Of a stretch of 64,000 bases of DNA, positions 1-14,118 are shown one piece after another. The position numbers and the translations under genes are program-made. This stretch comes from Paracyclopina nana (Eukaryota > Arthropoda > Copepoda > Cyclopoida > Cyclopettidae): positions 5,580,001 through 5,644,000 of the forward strand of contig JAGUCH010000001.1 in assembly GCA_019096065.1 (NCBI GenBank). The letters run 5' to 3'. The notes beneath the pieces were generated by a model, which was not told the origin of the DNA, ran no database searches, and was given only the letters and a program-made list of their open reading frames with translations. Position 1 is the first letter of the stretch; each line of letters opens with the position of its first letter.

Positions 1-766
1 CGGGGTTGGTGGGGGACGGTGTGGACGCCGCGGTCCTGGTGACTACTTCCTTGCTGCTGTCTGACGAGGAGGGCGTGGCCATCAATGGAGGCGGGGACGC
101 GTGCGTCATCGAAGGTAACGAGGTCGGAGCTTGCAGCCTCAGGAGGGCTGCGTAGTCTGGAGGGGAGGCGGAGCCCACTGAAAGCGGCGGGGACACGCCC
201 TCTTTGGGTCTGTAAGCGCTCAGACTTGCCAGTACGCTTTGAAACGAGGGCGGAGTGGCAGCCATGATTGATTCTGAGCATGATGACGTCACAGCAAGGT
301 GGGCGTGGAGGCTCGCCGCAATCGCAGGATGAAGGCCAGGGGGTAGAAATGGGGGTGGGGCCGTGGTAGGAGGGCCGTCCCCGCCGTGGCCGCTCATGGC
401 GGCTGCGAAGGCTGCGGCTGCAGCTTGACGCAGAGCTGCAGGGTATGGGAGGTTGTGCGGACCAAGAGGAGAGTGGCCCATTTGGGAGCCTCCGCCCCCA
501 ACCAGCTTGGCGGCGCCCGCTGAGGGCATTAGAGGGCTGCCAGGGCCTTCGAAGGGTCGTCGTCCAGAGGCGGCTGCAGCAGCGGCCATGTAGCTGCCAA
601 GCGACGCAAAAGGGCCTCCTAAAGTGGGCGGTAACGATCCACCGCCACCCATGGGCCCCAGCCCCATCGGGGTACCGGAAGGAGCGCCGTACGGTGCGTA
701 AGGATGCCCAGAAGGCCCCACTTTTTCCTGTTTTCGCCACTTTGCTCGCCGGTTTTGAAACCAGAC
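1..766 (-). CDS. al: aristaless-like homeobox gene 1 (al1), 3' coding exon, cut by left edge
   Basis: The minus frame stays open for 255 codons from a splice acceptor (ACAG before GTCTGG) at 766 to the window edge, with no stop. It starts with the end of homeodomain helix 3 ([18 protein letters not shown]; Gln at homeodomain position 50, Asn at 51), so this is a DNA-binding paired-class transcription factor acting in the nucleus. After it come a GHPYAPYG stretch, [16 protein letters not shown], alanine- and proline-rich linkers, and SFQSVLASLSAYRPK, a block that also occurs in al2 and resembles one in Drosophila Aristaless. The OAR domain and stop codon should lie off the left edge. The acceptor position in the homeodomain (between codons 46 and 47) is the one used by al2. 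GC content is much higher than in the flanks. Family assignment is secure. Orthology to one particular al/Arx gene is inferred. Confidence 0.95.
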
Positions 767-3366
767 CTGTAAACGAGAAATTGATGATTACAAAACTGAC
801 AAAAGTGTCCAGATGGGAAGATCTGTTGCTACACAAGGATCCCTCGAACAGGCTGAACGCTCCTTATCATCTTGGCCTATTAGTGCCACTATACCTTTAG
901 TACTCTAGGTGCTCTTATTAGTGCTCATTTATTTTAAAAAGTTGAACGAATTCATCATCGTTAATTGGCATCACGTAATTGGGGCCACGTCGAACTGAGC
1001 CTAATTGCATTAAATAGCCCGATTTTGGCCCCGAGCCCGAACCGGATGATAAATCAAGACCAAGCTGGAGCAATTTGTTGCTGCTGCAGCGAGAGCCTTT
1101 TTTTTAACGACACCGTCACGAAACATTATGAAAAAAGTCGGTAATTGCTAGGGAAATTACACAATTGTCATCATCTGGGAAACAATGAAATGTGGATGAA
1201 CATGCAAAATTTGATTTAATTGAAATCCTTTACTCATTTCCCGGAATTTTGCACTCACTCAATCGGGCGCGCTCGCGCGATATCGGGGGAAATTCAGCAG
1301 TTGCGATTGGGCGGGGGTTATTAGGGCCGGAAATGAAGAGAGGAAGATGAAGTTAAATTCCAGAAAATTGCTGTCAACTGAAGAAGGACTCGCGGCGGTG
1401 ATAATGACTATGTCTCGAGCTTTGTTTGTTATGACATGCAAACTCTTTTCATTCTTTCTTCTCATTCTCGTAATTTATCGAGTTAAGTAGCTGAGGCTGT
1501 AATTACTGGGTTCGTTTTTGTGTAATAACAATGCAATGTGGCCATATTTATTAGGAGTTGCACGTACCATTCGGGCCAAGCTAATCCTTTTTGATGACTG
1601 ATAAACATTTGTATTTAAGCCTTGTACATTGCGCACACAATTTCTCTTGACGAATTACATATGATGATAAAAAGCGAGTCAAACGACTGCAGTCAATCTA
1701 ATTCGTAAAATGGATCAGTTGGCTTTTAAACATACTAAAGACTGGCAAGCACATGTTTTAGCACATAAAAGTTGTTCCCTTTCATGATGATATTCCTTTC
1801 ATTACCGCGATGTTGGATTTCCCCCCCCAAAAAAAAATAAACTAGTATGAAAAAAGCAGGATCGCTGTCAGAGGTAGTGCTATCGCAACGTTGAGAAATT
1901 GCACAATTGTCATACAGCTGTTGCTACATTTTGTTAGCCATCCTAGAATGTATAGACGAAGGTGCCATAAAGAAGTTGAGCTACTTGAACATGGAGCTAG
2001 CACTAAATGTTGGCATTTTCAAGGTAGCAAGCAGAAGCAGCGCGAGGGATAATCAAGTTAGGATCACGTTTGTTCGTGTAGAAGCTTGCTATTAGCCCTC
2101 GGGGTTATTTCTAGTTATTAATTACATTAACACGGGGTTCCTGGGCTCGGAATTGAAACCATCAACTAGTCATTGGCAAAGTGATGGATGATCAGCCAGT
2201 GCGAGAAACTCCATTTGTAAATCCTATTATCTCCGCTAATGGGTTAATTTCCCTACCAGGTAATTGCCAATTACCTGCCACAAAAAGGGTTGGTTGGTCA
2301 GGACGCGCGCGTTTTTCCTGCGTAAAAATTCAATTTCTATAATGGCCAAGCATTTCTCAATTGTCAGAATGATACCGAAGGCAATTAAAGAAAATTGCCT
2401 TTCAGCTTTACGAGCTCATGTTTTCGAGCTCTTTTGTGTTAACAGGAATGAAATTCAATTGTTGCAGCAGGGCTCGTTGAGGTGCCATTATTACGGTAGA
2501 GCCAGGATAAAGTGTCATAAATGGTCAAGACGATGGCCTGAAAAACCAGCCTCTTGCTATTAAAAGTAGGTTTGGTGATCTCATAATGTGTGTGTGCAGT
2601 TCGAATTCATTGCGTATAATTTTTCGCCAAGATTTACGATCCAATTTATGGCCGGTTGAGAATTTTATGCCAGTCATCTTTATCTAATATGTGCATAGCT
2701 GCACAAGTAGTCGGGTTTTGTGGCGAGCTAACTCGATTATCTGCGCTGAAAAAAGTGAGTGACTGGGCCGGATTTTTATCATGAGTAAATTACAAATTGC
2801 CAGCTTTCCAGCCACTTACTTGAGTTTGTTTTAATTAGGAATTGGACAGGAGCTGGCACGCCCACCAGCTTGCCAGCATCCCAAAGATGAGATTAAAACA
2901 ATTAGAGACAAATCTGATTCTGGTGCCCCAGGGAAAATGATTTTCTCGCCTTTCATGAAATTAATTAAATCTCCGACCTACTGAGAGGTGGCTCAGACGA
3001 ACTTTACCATGTAGTTTACTCTAATGTACCAAGCTTTTTGGATAAACTAGCTTTATCAGCTCATCTGAGATAATCAGTCATCTTCCGTGGTAAGCCGTCC
3101 GGTAGGAGGCCAAATAATGAAAATTAGCCTCAATTCTCAACTACAGCACCATCATCGATCAGTGCGGTCCAAGATTTCTCATATTTGCTTGGCTTTCTGT
3201 TAATTACAAACTTGACTTCTCATTGAAGGGCAATTAAGGTTTTTTCATAGTCGCGGCTCTGGCTAAAGGAACACCGTGTAATGGAAAGCCAATGGGGGGT
3301 CTCGAGGGCAGAATAGGGACCCACACGTGCTTACTAAAAAATACTGAAATTAACTTGAATGCATAC
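767..3366 (-). other. al1 homeodomain intron (2.6 kb)
   Basis: This noncoding stretch separates the exon ending ARIQ from the exon starting VWFQNRR. It is AT-rich with many TAATTA-type homeodomain core sites. I see no convincing exon, RNA gene or mobile element in it. Short open frames here have no splice or family support. Confidence 0.8.
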
Positions 3367-3412
3367 CTGTATCCTGGCCTCAGTGAGTCCGATCTTCATC
3401 GCCATTTCTTCC
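3367..3412 (-). CDS. al: al1 homeodomain middle exon (46 nt)
   Basis: This 46-nt exon is bounded by acceptor TGCTGCAG and donor GTATGC on the minus strand. It encodes the second base-pair of helices of the homeodomain, [16 protein letters not shown], where the R codon is split with the upstream exon (AG plus G). Its length and both phases match the al2 exon at 25642-25687. The only amino-acid difference from the al2 exon is Met for Leu in the EEMAMK segment. Exon size and context leave little doubt. Confidence 0.95.
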
Positions 3413-4120
3413 CTGCAGCAGAAGAAGAACAGCACGTTAGACAATTGAATGGGCTCATTTATTCATTTCCTCACGACTTCCTCTAAATATTTTATGGCTT
3501 AGTGAAAACGATTTTCTAACATTCAAATTATTTCAGTCGGCCATTAACAACAGCAGAAGACGGAGCCTTAATTGCAAAATATTTCAAAATGCGGCAACAG
3601 CCAGACGAGCACAATAAATGTTTTACAGCTCTTAATTGAAAGGCACCTAGCAGAAAGACAAAAATCGTGATTAACTTCTGCTACAAGTATTAGGAGTTAT
3701 TTGGCAAATTGTGATTTTTATGGCTCATGCCTTTTGGGAAAGTCATCATTAGGTTTCTAAACTGCTGCGGTGTGTGCCACCACCTAGCAGCTAAATTACC
3801 GATCGGTTTCAATTTGAAAATGATTGATGTCAAGCGAGGTAAGAAGACGAATGAAGCCAATTTTCCTATTTGATCATGAGGTTAGCAAAAAATAAGTATT
3901 ACATGGCGGGAAAGAGGAGAGGAGCGATTTTCTGTGAAATACTATCTGGGCCCCCTGCTGATGTTGTCATTGACCTCTCTGGCCAAGACAATAGATTGAC
4001 CAGGGAGAAGTACTAATTAGCGGCAGGTGGAGACAGGGAGCCAACAGGAGGTCCAACTTGTTCAAGACTACAAAGGCTCATGATGAGATTGATTCCCTCT
4101 CAAATGAGGCCGATTTTTAC
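3413..4120 (-). other. al1 intron (708 nt)
   Basis: This intron lies between the exon ending HYPDVFTR (donor GTAAAAATCG) and the 46-nt middle exon. It is AT-rich, and nothing else was seen in it. Confidence 0.85.
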
Positions 4121-4646
4121 CTGGTGAAAACGTCGGGGTAGTGAGTGCGAGCGAAGGCTCTCTCCAGCTCCTCCAGTTGGTAGGACGAAAAGGTGGTGCG
4201 ATATCGCCTCTGTTTTCGCCGCGTGCTCGCATCCGAGCCTCCATTGAGCTCGTCCCCGGAATCGGAGCCGTTGTGGTGGTCGGGGCTGTTGGCCTCGTCA
4301 TTGGCCTCCAATTTGGCTGGGGAGGAGGAGAGCGAGGACATGTCGAGCGGTGCGTCCTGCGTCACTTCGGTCGGAGGCCGCTCTGAAGGCGGAGGATCGC
4401 GAAGTCCCATTATTGACGAGATGAGGAACGGCCTCACGGCGGAGGCTGCGGACTGCTGCTGCTGCGGGGACCCTGAGCCAGGTGCCGACCCTGAGGTCGT
4501 TTTGTACGACGACGCCTGAGTGGCCGCCACCGTGACTGCAGAGGACTTGAAAAGGCTGAGGAGGCCGCTCGAGACCACTACTCGATTTGCAATGACCTCG
4601 GCCGTCGAGGCCTCGACTGCTGTAGCCGTCGCGACGGTGAAGTTGC
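4121..4646 (-). CDS. al: al1 exon with EH1-like motif and homeodomain N-half
   Basis: This exon encodes 174 codons ending [20 protein letters not shown] and then the start of helix 2 (HYPDVFT plus split Arg). Upstream in the protein are a Ser/Ala/Val-rich segment, a short polyglutamine run, [13 protein letters not shown] (an EH1/octapeptide-like motif that in this family recruits Groucho corepressors), and an acidic Asp/Asn/Ser-rich linker before the homeodomain. The donor is GTAAAA. The 5' limit is ambiguous: TTCTTCCAG just above 4646 is a good acceptor in phase 1, the same phase as al2. But the frame stays open through it to an ATG at 4663-4665 (MLIVLPGN), which has an in-frame TGA two codons upstream, so translation could also start there. 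The exon itself is secure; the start is not. Confidence 0.93.
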
Positions 4647-7600
4647 CTGGAAGAACAATAAGCATAAATCAGCCTCGAGCTCAAATCATCCCAGCTTAAT
4701 GCAACGCGTGTCGTGTAGGCATAACGGCGCGTCTCATCGGCGGCGATTGGGAAAATTGTGCAAAGTGGGTAATTGCTCGGACGACAATTATTGGTAAATA
4801 GGAGGCAGCATCATCGCGCGATATCATTTACACTCCTTGGTGCCACCTTTGAGTCTGGTTCGGCGCCCAGAGCGAGCGATTGGCACGTTTCTTTCTCTTC
4901 ATGAATGGGTGATGATGCATCGATTTCAAGCCCTGGGCTATGGCTGAATGGCGCGAAAATTACTTGGCCAAACACGAAGAGGACGAGGAGGAAAATTGCT
5001 AAAAGCCTAGTTGCTAGTGGATTTTGTGTGTTAATCTTGAATCAACTGTCAAGTCCTCTCACATGGAAGCCCTTGATGATGACAGGTCATGACAACCGAC
5101 TGAAGATGTTGGCTGCGTAAAACTTGTTAAAATGCCCTCTACCAGAAAAGTCATCACTCATGTAAAATAGCAGGTTGCAGCAGCGAACATGAAGTTGACA
5201 AATCGCGAGCGAACACACCGCTACTTAGATATCAATTGCTGTCATTTTCAAACGCTTCTCTTTGCATTGCCATTGCATCTAGCATTCAATTAGAATTATT
5301 GGCCCGTTCTATTATTGAGCCACGATTTCTGAATTGGTGGGTTGCAGCTTCGAAATTGCACACGGGCCGCTCGAGAGTAATCGAAAAGTGCCCGGCCGCA
5401 CACAAAGACCCATATCTATCTCGTAGTATTTGTTTTCAGAAATCTCCCGCTGTTCTCCTTTTTTTCAGTGAAAAGACACCCCGTGGGAAAATGTAGGGAT
5501 GTCTCTTTTTAAAGTCCATCATTGGCGTTCAAGTCACTCATTTGGGATGTCATCGCAGCCCTTGGATTACACTTTGTCTCCATAAATTCTGATTCTTTGT
5601 TCAAATATGCTGTCCAGCTACGTACGTCTAGTAATTGATGGGTGTCTCCGCTGCTCAAGAAGCATTAATTTAACAAATGGCCTTTTAACCGTGATTGTTT
5701 GCATCAGTTTTTCGAACTGTGCGCGCAGCAGCTTGAATCGTGAATTTGATCCACCAAAGTGGCTATTTCTGTGGCTCCAATCGTGTTACTGGGCTCTATG
5801 ATTTTCGTCGTGTGCATTTTTGGCGCAAAGATTTGCCGCGGCCTTAAATTGGAAGGCGATCCAAAAATAGAATCTCATGGAATCAAAGAGGGCCAAATTG
5901 GGGGTCAATTTCTGCAATTCAACATCAGTGAGCAGCCTGCTTTTTTCATAGCGTTCATTATTCCAGCAACAATTCCCTGGTTGCCATAAAAGACATTTGC
6001 TGATCCGGTTATAAAAGCTCATTATTTTTCAGGCAAGTTTGGAGCTGTGCTGCAGCTTTGAATCACAGTGATTATACGACTCCCAAAATTGAGACACACG
6101 CAAACACTTCCTCAATTTGGAATAAAATGGCTTGCTGATTAAACCACAAGGGAAGTGGGAGAAATCGAGCTAATTTAGGTTTTCGCAAAGCATTGCTTCA
6201 AAACGAGGTTGTGTGCAACAGCAAATGTTGCGACCCATCAAGCCCCGATTAATAACGCTTTGATTACTCCCAAGAGTCTAATTTGCCGATGATTCGGTTT
6301 TGGCTCGCTGAATTTTACACCTGTCCACACGAATTTGAGGACGTAGCTGGCTCACGAAGAAGTAGCATGCCTTCTACCTCACTCACCTGATCACCGAAAA
6401 TTCCTTCTAATATCAATTACTTCCACAAGGGAGTTTTTACAATGCTACAGCACAATAAAGTTAATCACTCTGGCAAAACCAGCAAAAAATTCTGGACGAT
6501 TGTTGGGGACAAATTAGAGCTACTAGCTGAACATTCCTCACGCAATTGCAGCTGGAGCAGGCGCTGGCATCACTTTTTTCCACTCCCAAAATGCTTTATG
6601 GTACCATAGTTAGTGCTGAGAGCTATAAATGTCGGAAATGAGCCAGTATTTTCAGCAGGCATGGCCGTAATTAAATTAATTGACGAGGGGGAGAATGTGA
6701 CATGCATTTGCTGTGACACAAATTAACGGCTAATTGGTGCTGGAATAATATAATAGTCCTCCTCGTCGGTTTTTATAGCCACTTCCTCTTACAGCAGCAG
6801 TTCGAGTGACATATTACATGTCGCTTTATTAATTTGACATTATCCAGAGATCTCAATCAGAGTCGCGGCCGGATTTCATGTATACCAGTGGCAGCGATAG
6901 GGAAAGTGGTAAACAGAACTAGAAGACGAACTCTGGCATGGTTTGCCGTAAAACCGCTTATACTATTACTTGTCATTGATTCAGATAACGGGGGACACTT
7001 GTATACAACAGTGTCACATCACACTTGTGGAAGATTTTCGATGCAAAGCTGCAATTGAACGAGGAGGAGCAGAGAGAGTACTCTCAGATTTAATTATACA
7101 TCTCTTTTTCCAGGCCAATTACTTTAGCTCTGATGGACTCGCTGTAGCTGTTGTGGCAAAAAGGTCTCATTTTCCACATCAGCCAATAACGCCATCAGCC
7201 AGCTCATTAAAACGAGGAGCCTAATGATCCTAAACCAAAACAGCCAGCCAACCACACTACGACTATTCACAATTTCAATTTCGAATTGCCCGCGAACAAA
7301 ACAAAAAGCATGATGATGATGAGCCGCTGCTGCTGCCATCTAGCTGTGACGATCTAAATTATGAGAAGAGTGACAGAAAACATTAGTGGTCAATTTAGAT
7401 AAGGCCGGATTTTGTGGAATTGCATACTAGCTACTTAACTCGAGATGGTGAAAACTGATAGAAATTCGTAAAGAGCCCTCCAGCCAAATTGAGCCAGAGC
7501 AATCTCATCTACTCAATAAATGGAAGCAATTAGTCATTATTCGCCGCTTAAGGGCAATAAAAATATGAGTCACTACTCATGTAGTAGTTTTAGCAGCAGT

Positions 7601-8832
7601 TATGCTTTGCTACGTAGCTCTATCTGTCAATAGTTGTTTCGCTCGACGAAAGTTGACTAAGAGTTGACACGCAAATGTATCCAGATACGGATCGCCATTC
7701 TCCTCCCTGGCTGTCATCTAATTGCCGTTAATTATTTTTAGAAAAAAGAGAGAGAAGCTTTTCGTTGTTTGCACTGCGCGCGGTGTCTTCTTTCCTTTTA
7801 AAAATAGGTTTGGATAAGAAGATTACAAACTCAGTTTTTAAGTTTCTCCCAACGAAAAACAATTGATTTTTGTTTTGCGAGGGGGCTCATTAGGGGGGCG
7901 CGAAGTACAGCGCTATAATCCAATGAACCAGCTCTAATCTTGGGATTATTTTGAACCAGCAGAAACTCAGGGGACAAATTGGTTCTCAGATCATTTTGGT
8001 GACAGCCATTACTTATTCATAGACAATTATCCCACGTCACGTGATCTGAGGATCAGCCTTCAATTTATTGATTATTACGCGCTGTCTGCTAATTTCTACG
8101 CCAGCTAGCTGCCCATTCATTTTTAACCACTATTGGCGCTGGATGGCGCTGCTGCTGTGCGCATAATTCCTCGTTTTTCCAACGCTGTGGTTACTAAAGT
8201 AAGTCTCGCTCCGCTACACCCACTGCTGCTGCTCTTGGTCTCACCAATTTATCGCTATAATCAAAAATACAATAGGATTTGCTAGGGTCACTATACAACT
8301 GAATATTGCCGAAATTTGCATTGCCCTAAAGATTGCTTTCACTACAGCCTCGGGACATTACTGATCCATTCTCAGCCAGACAGCTTGCAGCAGAATTAGG
8401 GATTTCCTATGCATTATCCATATAAGCTTTCTAACAGGCATTATTAAATCACATACATTCAGCTGGTGCTATAGGTGTTTCATCAACGTAATTACTTTCT
8501 AAATCGCCCCTGCATCAACGACTAACTCGCTTTAGCTAAAGCAGAGGCACATAATTTTTTCTTAACGAAAGTTTCTAAAACGTTGAAACATTTCAGTGCT
8601 CTTGAATTCCATGCCACCCCGCCAATAAAATCGCAAAAAAATAGAATAGCAACTTACAAATTTAAAGAGTATGGTGGCTGAAGCTGTTTTGCTTCAGTGA
8701 GATGCGCTGGGCTGATCTGATATCACTCACAAAATTAGCTGCGGGATCGACCGGTAAATCACGCTAATGAATTGTGTGTTATTGTTGTGATTGCCTTGCT
8801 AACAACAAACTAACTAACTTCTCAGTAAAATT

Positions 8833-9060
8833 GTGGCTCAGGTTTCCGTCAGTCGTCGCCATCAAACCTGTTACAGGTGTGGCGCGCTTACTTGTGGCGC
8901 GGCCGGTCGTTCGACTCACCAAAGGCGGTTCGGGTTTTCCGCCAGCCTCGATAGACACTACATGCCGAGGCGGACTTGGCGGAAACCTTTTTTGAGGGGC
9001 CTTAAAAGTTGCTCGTCCGCTTTTACCGCGGCCAAGTCTACAATTAGTCAAGACACCTGC
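8833..9060. other. GC-rich block inside the al1 upstream region
   Basis: This interval is clearly GC-richer than its surroundings and contains repeated GGCG, CCGCC and CGGCCGG words. Three frames stay open across it (plus and minus), which follows from its composition. No frame shows a recognisable domain, and no pair of good splice sites brackets it in phase with al1. It could be an alternative promoter or a CpG-rich regulatory patch. No function is assigned. Confidence 0.35.
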
Positions 9061-12000
9061 CCACTTTGTTTACTTTTTGATTGCCTTACATTAATAAAAG
9101 CTAAAATAACGCAAGATGAGGGCTTTGATTGCAGCAATTTGGACTTGGAGTCGAAATTAGGCATTTGTGCATTTTGCACAGGGCGAAAATATTATTCATG
9201 ACCTTCGTTCAATATAACATTTGCATATTAATGACCTTTTTTGAATTAGCTCAATTTGAGAGTAATTAAACGTTATGGTGCGTTCCATGTGTCCCACGAA
9301 TCATGGGCCGTTCAAGTCAAATTATATCACAGGTTTTATGCCTCACGAACGCCAATTAAAAGTTAACTTCAATTTTTCATTTTCGTGTTGTTATGGGCAA
9401 ATGTCGATTGGTGGCGCCTCTAACAACAAAGCTATTCTGTGGGACTTTTAAGTGTTGCTTCATCGGGAAAAAATCCGCCTGCTTTGGTTTTAGTTGCAAT
9501 TTTATGGCTTAGAAAATATGTTTCCTACTGCGAGATGTACGATACCAATCTGAGAAAAAAGGGGCAAAAACTTTATTACAGCTTTTCGAATTGTCATATG
9601 CAAACAAAATCTGTCAATCCAATTTTGGTGGGACTCGACAATGCCATCATTACTATACACATTTTAAAAGCAATAATTGTTATTATGGTCGTCGTCACCA
9701 TATCCGCTCGTTTACTCAATCAACTATTCTGCGCGACAATTGTCTGGCAAATTTGCGGCTTTCATTTCTTCCTACGTGTAAGACTAAAAACATCCTTTTT
9801 AATATGAGAAAATTGGCCAATTTTTTTTTTCTTATTTAATTGCGTTTGTCTCCAAGCTGACAATGGGGACCAAGTTTCCGGTTTGAGTTCGTTTTCGTTT
9901 CGCGGATAGATTATGCAAATGATAACAGCAGTTAGAGACAGATAGCTGCAGACTCTTTAATTGCAGAAACATTAGTGTAATTGTTGTTGGCAAAACAATA
10001 TGGCGTCCTTTTGGTTTCACTATCAGCCAAATTTGAGGTCACACTAATTGAGTCTTAAAGTGGCTCACGGCTGCGGCAGTAACTCATTTATGAGCCGCCT
10101 TGATATCTAAAAATACTATATCCATTATGATAAGGTTTGACGATGACAGAGATTTGAGACTGGCCAACTTTGGTAAGAGACAAAATGAGATTTTCCACAA
10201 TATCATTGGAAGGCATTGATTTCATTTTCGTCATCGATGAATCCGTGTGGTCGATCGATCATTACGGGCCGTCAAAATTGACTTATGGCACCTCATTAAT
10301 GGGTCCTTGCGTCTTCTTGCTTTCATCGCCATAATTGAAACCATTTTCCAGGTGGTTGTTGAAGAAAATTAATTTCAAAGAATGCCACACACCAAGTGCG
10401 CCAAGGGGAAATGCCTGAAAAATTCGATGCCTGGCACGCGGTGGTGGTGGCATCAATATTCATTGGGGTCAAACCTCTGGGGGCAATTTGCATTTTTAAA
10501 CTGCTCAACAGCAGCACACTGGGTCAACTCTGGGCAGAAATGCCAAAGGGGAACTGAAAGCCTGTTCAGTTGCCTATAAAGGTGACAGTAGAAAACCCAT
10601 GAAAATGGGCTGAAAACGTCATGGCCACGGCCCCCTCTGTCAGTGAAATTGGTCACCTAGCAGTTGCTGAGCACTTGTCATTTCCCTGCTGAGACGGGTC
10701 AAGTCGACAGCATAATCAAGGAGGGGTAATGAATTTCCAACTGGGACTCAAGGGGGATAATTAACTTAAAGCGTGCGCATACCGAACAGCAACCCGTAGA
10801 CTATTTGTGACCAAAAAAACAACAACCTGGTGGTGCCACCCAAACTACTGCATTAGCTGATGTCAACTCCTGTGACGTCGCATTGTTTGACGAGAAGAGT
10901 TTTCCCTTCGATGAACATAGTGGTACATGTCTGAGTTACGTGGCCTGGTGGGGGAATATACCCATAAATAAAAGATTCTTTGCTCTCACCTAATAGGAGT
11001 TCTGCTCAGAATGCAATCCCAGCCTAATGGAACCCTCCCATCAAACATCATAATGCCAGCTCCGTGGTGGAATGAGTGGGCTTTTATTTGGCTTCACCAA
11101 TCCACTAATTGAAGCCTGTGTAATCTAATGTTAGGGCCCTTCGCACCGACATACATCAGTTTTGATATATTGAGCTCTCTCTCTCTCTGGTCGGGTGGAG
11201 CAGCTAAAATTATTGTCAGGTAATTGTGTCTCCCCATGCTGGCCTACGTAGGAGCGGCCCCAAAGAGCCAATTTCTACTCATTAGTTGCAATTAGACTCT
11301 CTTCATGATGACATTAAAACAAGATTTACTGTGTAATGGTCTACAAATTTCTTGTCATAACACTCCAGATGGCGGATGGAGGGGCAGGAGCAGCGCACAA
11401 TTTTGGACACAAAACCAACTGAAGTTCGTTTTTGGGCATTTCCTTCGGGAGGAATGTTGGGCACGCGACCTCAGCCAATTTCCCTGTCACACTCTGAGAC
11501 GAATGGAACCAAGTCAAAGAGCAGGTCAATCAATCTGGTTGCAAATTCGGCTAATGAAATCAATTTCCAACCTAATGAGATGACGAGCCAACGAATTTTC
11601 CTCGCGTTTCGTGTGTCTCACTGTTTTTCATTGGGGTCAACTCCAATTTCGGGCATAGTAAAAGATTATTACAATTATGAAGTTTTTTGGTGGCCCCAGG
11701 TCTGCAGGCAGCTGAGCTTGTCATGAATATACTTTTTGACCTTAATTGAAACCCTTGGAGATCCAGACATGAAATCCAGATTTGATGATGATGCCAATGC
11801 AGGTTTAGCAAATCACTGGGCTCCTAATGCCCAAATGACAGCCTACAAAAGCCCAGTTAATCAACTCTCACAACAATAATAACAGATCATTATTTAGCTC
11901 CGTTCCGTGTCATACCACAGTTTCGTGTTATTTGTCCATGCCCAGTCAGGTTCAAGGTCTGCTACGTAGCATGCCCCCCTCAAAAGATTGAAAATCACAG

Positions 12001-14101
12001 TCTCACTTTCAATTGGAAGAAGAAAAGTGTAAACTTGCTTGCACAATTTGAGAACCTGACACGTCAGGCAGGAGAGAAAAAATGAAGCAATTCGTCTAAT
12101 TGTCAATAATTTCCCATGATGAGGCTGATTTTTGAATTTGTTTGTAGGCAAATTGAAACCTGTGAACGATAGTCACGCAATAATTACTACACACACACAA
12201 ACGTTGAACAGATTATCAAATTAGTCAGTCATGAAAATTGGGCTATGTCCCACGGAAAAGTGGAGCCTAGCTAGCAGCAATTTAGCCCCAATAAATGCGA
12301 TGACTTTGCCAAAGCTTTGTTAGCCCATTTGTAGGGTTAACTCGCAAACAATGACATGAGCTTTAGACCCTATTGTTATCCCTAAACAGCATGAGAGGCA
12401 ATTTCTGCTGTAATAGCAAATTAACTCCACCCTCCTTATTTAGGATATAGTAGGTATACGAGTAGTACTTGATACCTGGCACAACTGATGAAACATTTTT
12501 AAATTGGGCAAGGTCGACGTCGAAGACTCTTATTAAAAGAACAGAGCATGCATGCATTTGAAAATGGGCCTAAACAATTCAAATAAGGCGGTCCTTAATC
12601 TAAATTAAATTGAAATGGCTAAAAGCCTCGCACTGATAAAAGCCTAAATTTGACCGCAAATTTGGTCCACTACAAAGATCACTTTGAAAGTGAAGCTCTC
12701 TTCCCAGAAGTAGTAAAAACCTAGGTAAATCATTATACTGTGGCCATAAATATTAAAGTTCAATCAGTCAAAATGATGATGATGCATTTCGATCTCATGA
12801 ATTTGTTTACATAAATTCCTGCTGCAGCATGACTTCCAAGTTTAGATTGAGCTGGAGGAGGAGGTGCGTGATTTTATGCCATTGCTGCAAGCCATGTTGC
12901 CTCAATGCGTATACAAAAAGAGTGAAGCAAAACAATCTGCACTGAATGGTAGCACAAAGCGTGGTTAACTGGCTCTTTAAATCATCAAAATAGTCCATGC
13001 TCACTCAATTAATTTTTATTTGTAAGATGAACACCACCCGTCATGCTCTATGAATTTGGGGCATAAAAGCATTTTTGTAGGTTGTAAAGCACCATAGTCA
13101 TTGAAGTCATGCATTTTTGAAACTTCGGGCAGGTTAAATTGTGTGATAGTGATCAATTTTCAGACTGTTATAATCAATGCAAATTGATGGCTGCTCCCCC
13201 CTCTCTCTCACACACACACTCGGTTGCATGAGTTACATTCCGAGAAAGACTCGACACAGCAATTTGCACCCATCTCTCAATTATTTGGAGTTTTTCGAAT
13301 ACCCTTTTCGGAATAAATGATGGGAAGCCGTTGTCCATGAGCGTTTTTTTAGAGTTCACACTAGGAGCGTTTTCAAAACGTTCCAAAAATGAAAAGCTCA
13401 AGAATAACTGAATATCTGAAAGAAGGGAGAGTACTCAAAAGATCGATTTACTACAAAAATTGAAACACAAGGAGAATCAAACTAGTTGCTGCCAGGCTCA
13501 ATTGAAAATTGGTTTCCGTTGACCCAGGCTGAATGAAGATGGGGTAAGCAATTTTCCGTGAACTAGCATGCTAGAGAATTAGATTAGTAGAAATTCTTGC
13601 ATGACAAAAGTCCAGCAAAAAATCAAGCTTCTCCAATCATCCGTGACTGAACAATCAAATCATTTTGGCGCTAACTGGTCCTGATTTTGAGAAAAAGAAT
13701 CTCTCTCACTGCACTGGCGTTCAAGCCTGATTGAACGCTAATTGAGGTCAGCAAGGGAGGAAGCATGCCTTTTATGAGGCGGTAGAAATAGAGCAATATC
13801 ATGCCCCAAGCCGTTGTGGCCGAAACCTTTGGGGGGGCAATTATGGAGACAAAATTCAGCAAATCCATGCTGGTGCCAGCAGGCTCAGTTGAGGGGAAGG
13901 TGCGCGTGCAGAAATCAGCCATTGCAAGAACGAGTTGAAACGCCATTACTCATTTTCCTCCAATTGTTGCTGTCATTAATTTAAAACTCTTACCAGCCAA
14001 GATTTATGGGCTTGGCGTGTTCATTTGTGTACGCGCTGGCAGTTAATTAGCCTCGAATTTGTCATATTCCTGAACAATAGGCTAATCTTAAGAGATTCAT
14101 G

Positions 14102-14118
14102 CCAGCAGCAGCAGCAGC
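14102..14118. repeat. CAG trinucleotide run
   Basis: A short uninterrupted CAG microsatellite in noncoding DNA. A CAT run of similar length lies at 14354-14370. Confidence 0.8.

Noticed and set aside
445-900. Plus-strand 151-codon frame at the left edge.
   Set aside because: Antisense to the al1 C-terminal exon and extends into the intron without splice support.
4141-4519. Plus-strand frames of 81 and 108 codons over the al1 homeodomain exon.
   Set aside because: Antisense to a verified exon. GC-rich composition keeps the frame open, and there is no domain.
8833-9201. Plus frame of 122 codons with several Cys and the overlapping minus frame of 90 codons.
   Set aside because: Several frames are open at once in a GC-rich patch, Cys spacing fits no zinc finger I know, and no bracketing splice sites were found.
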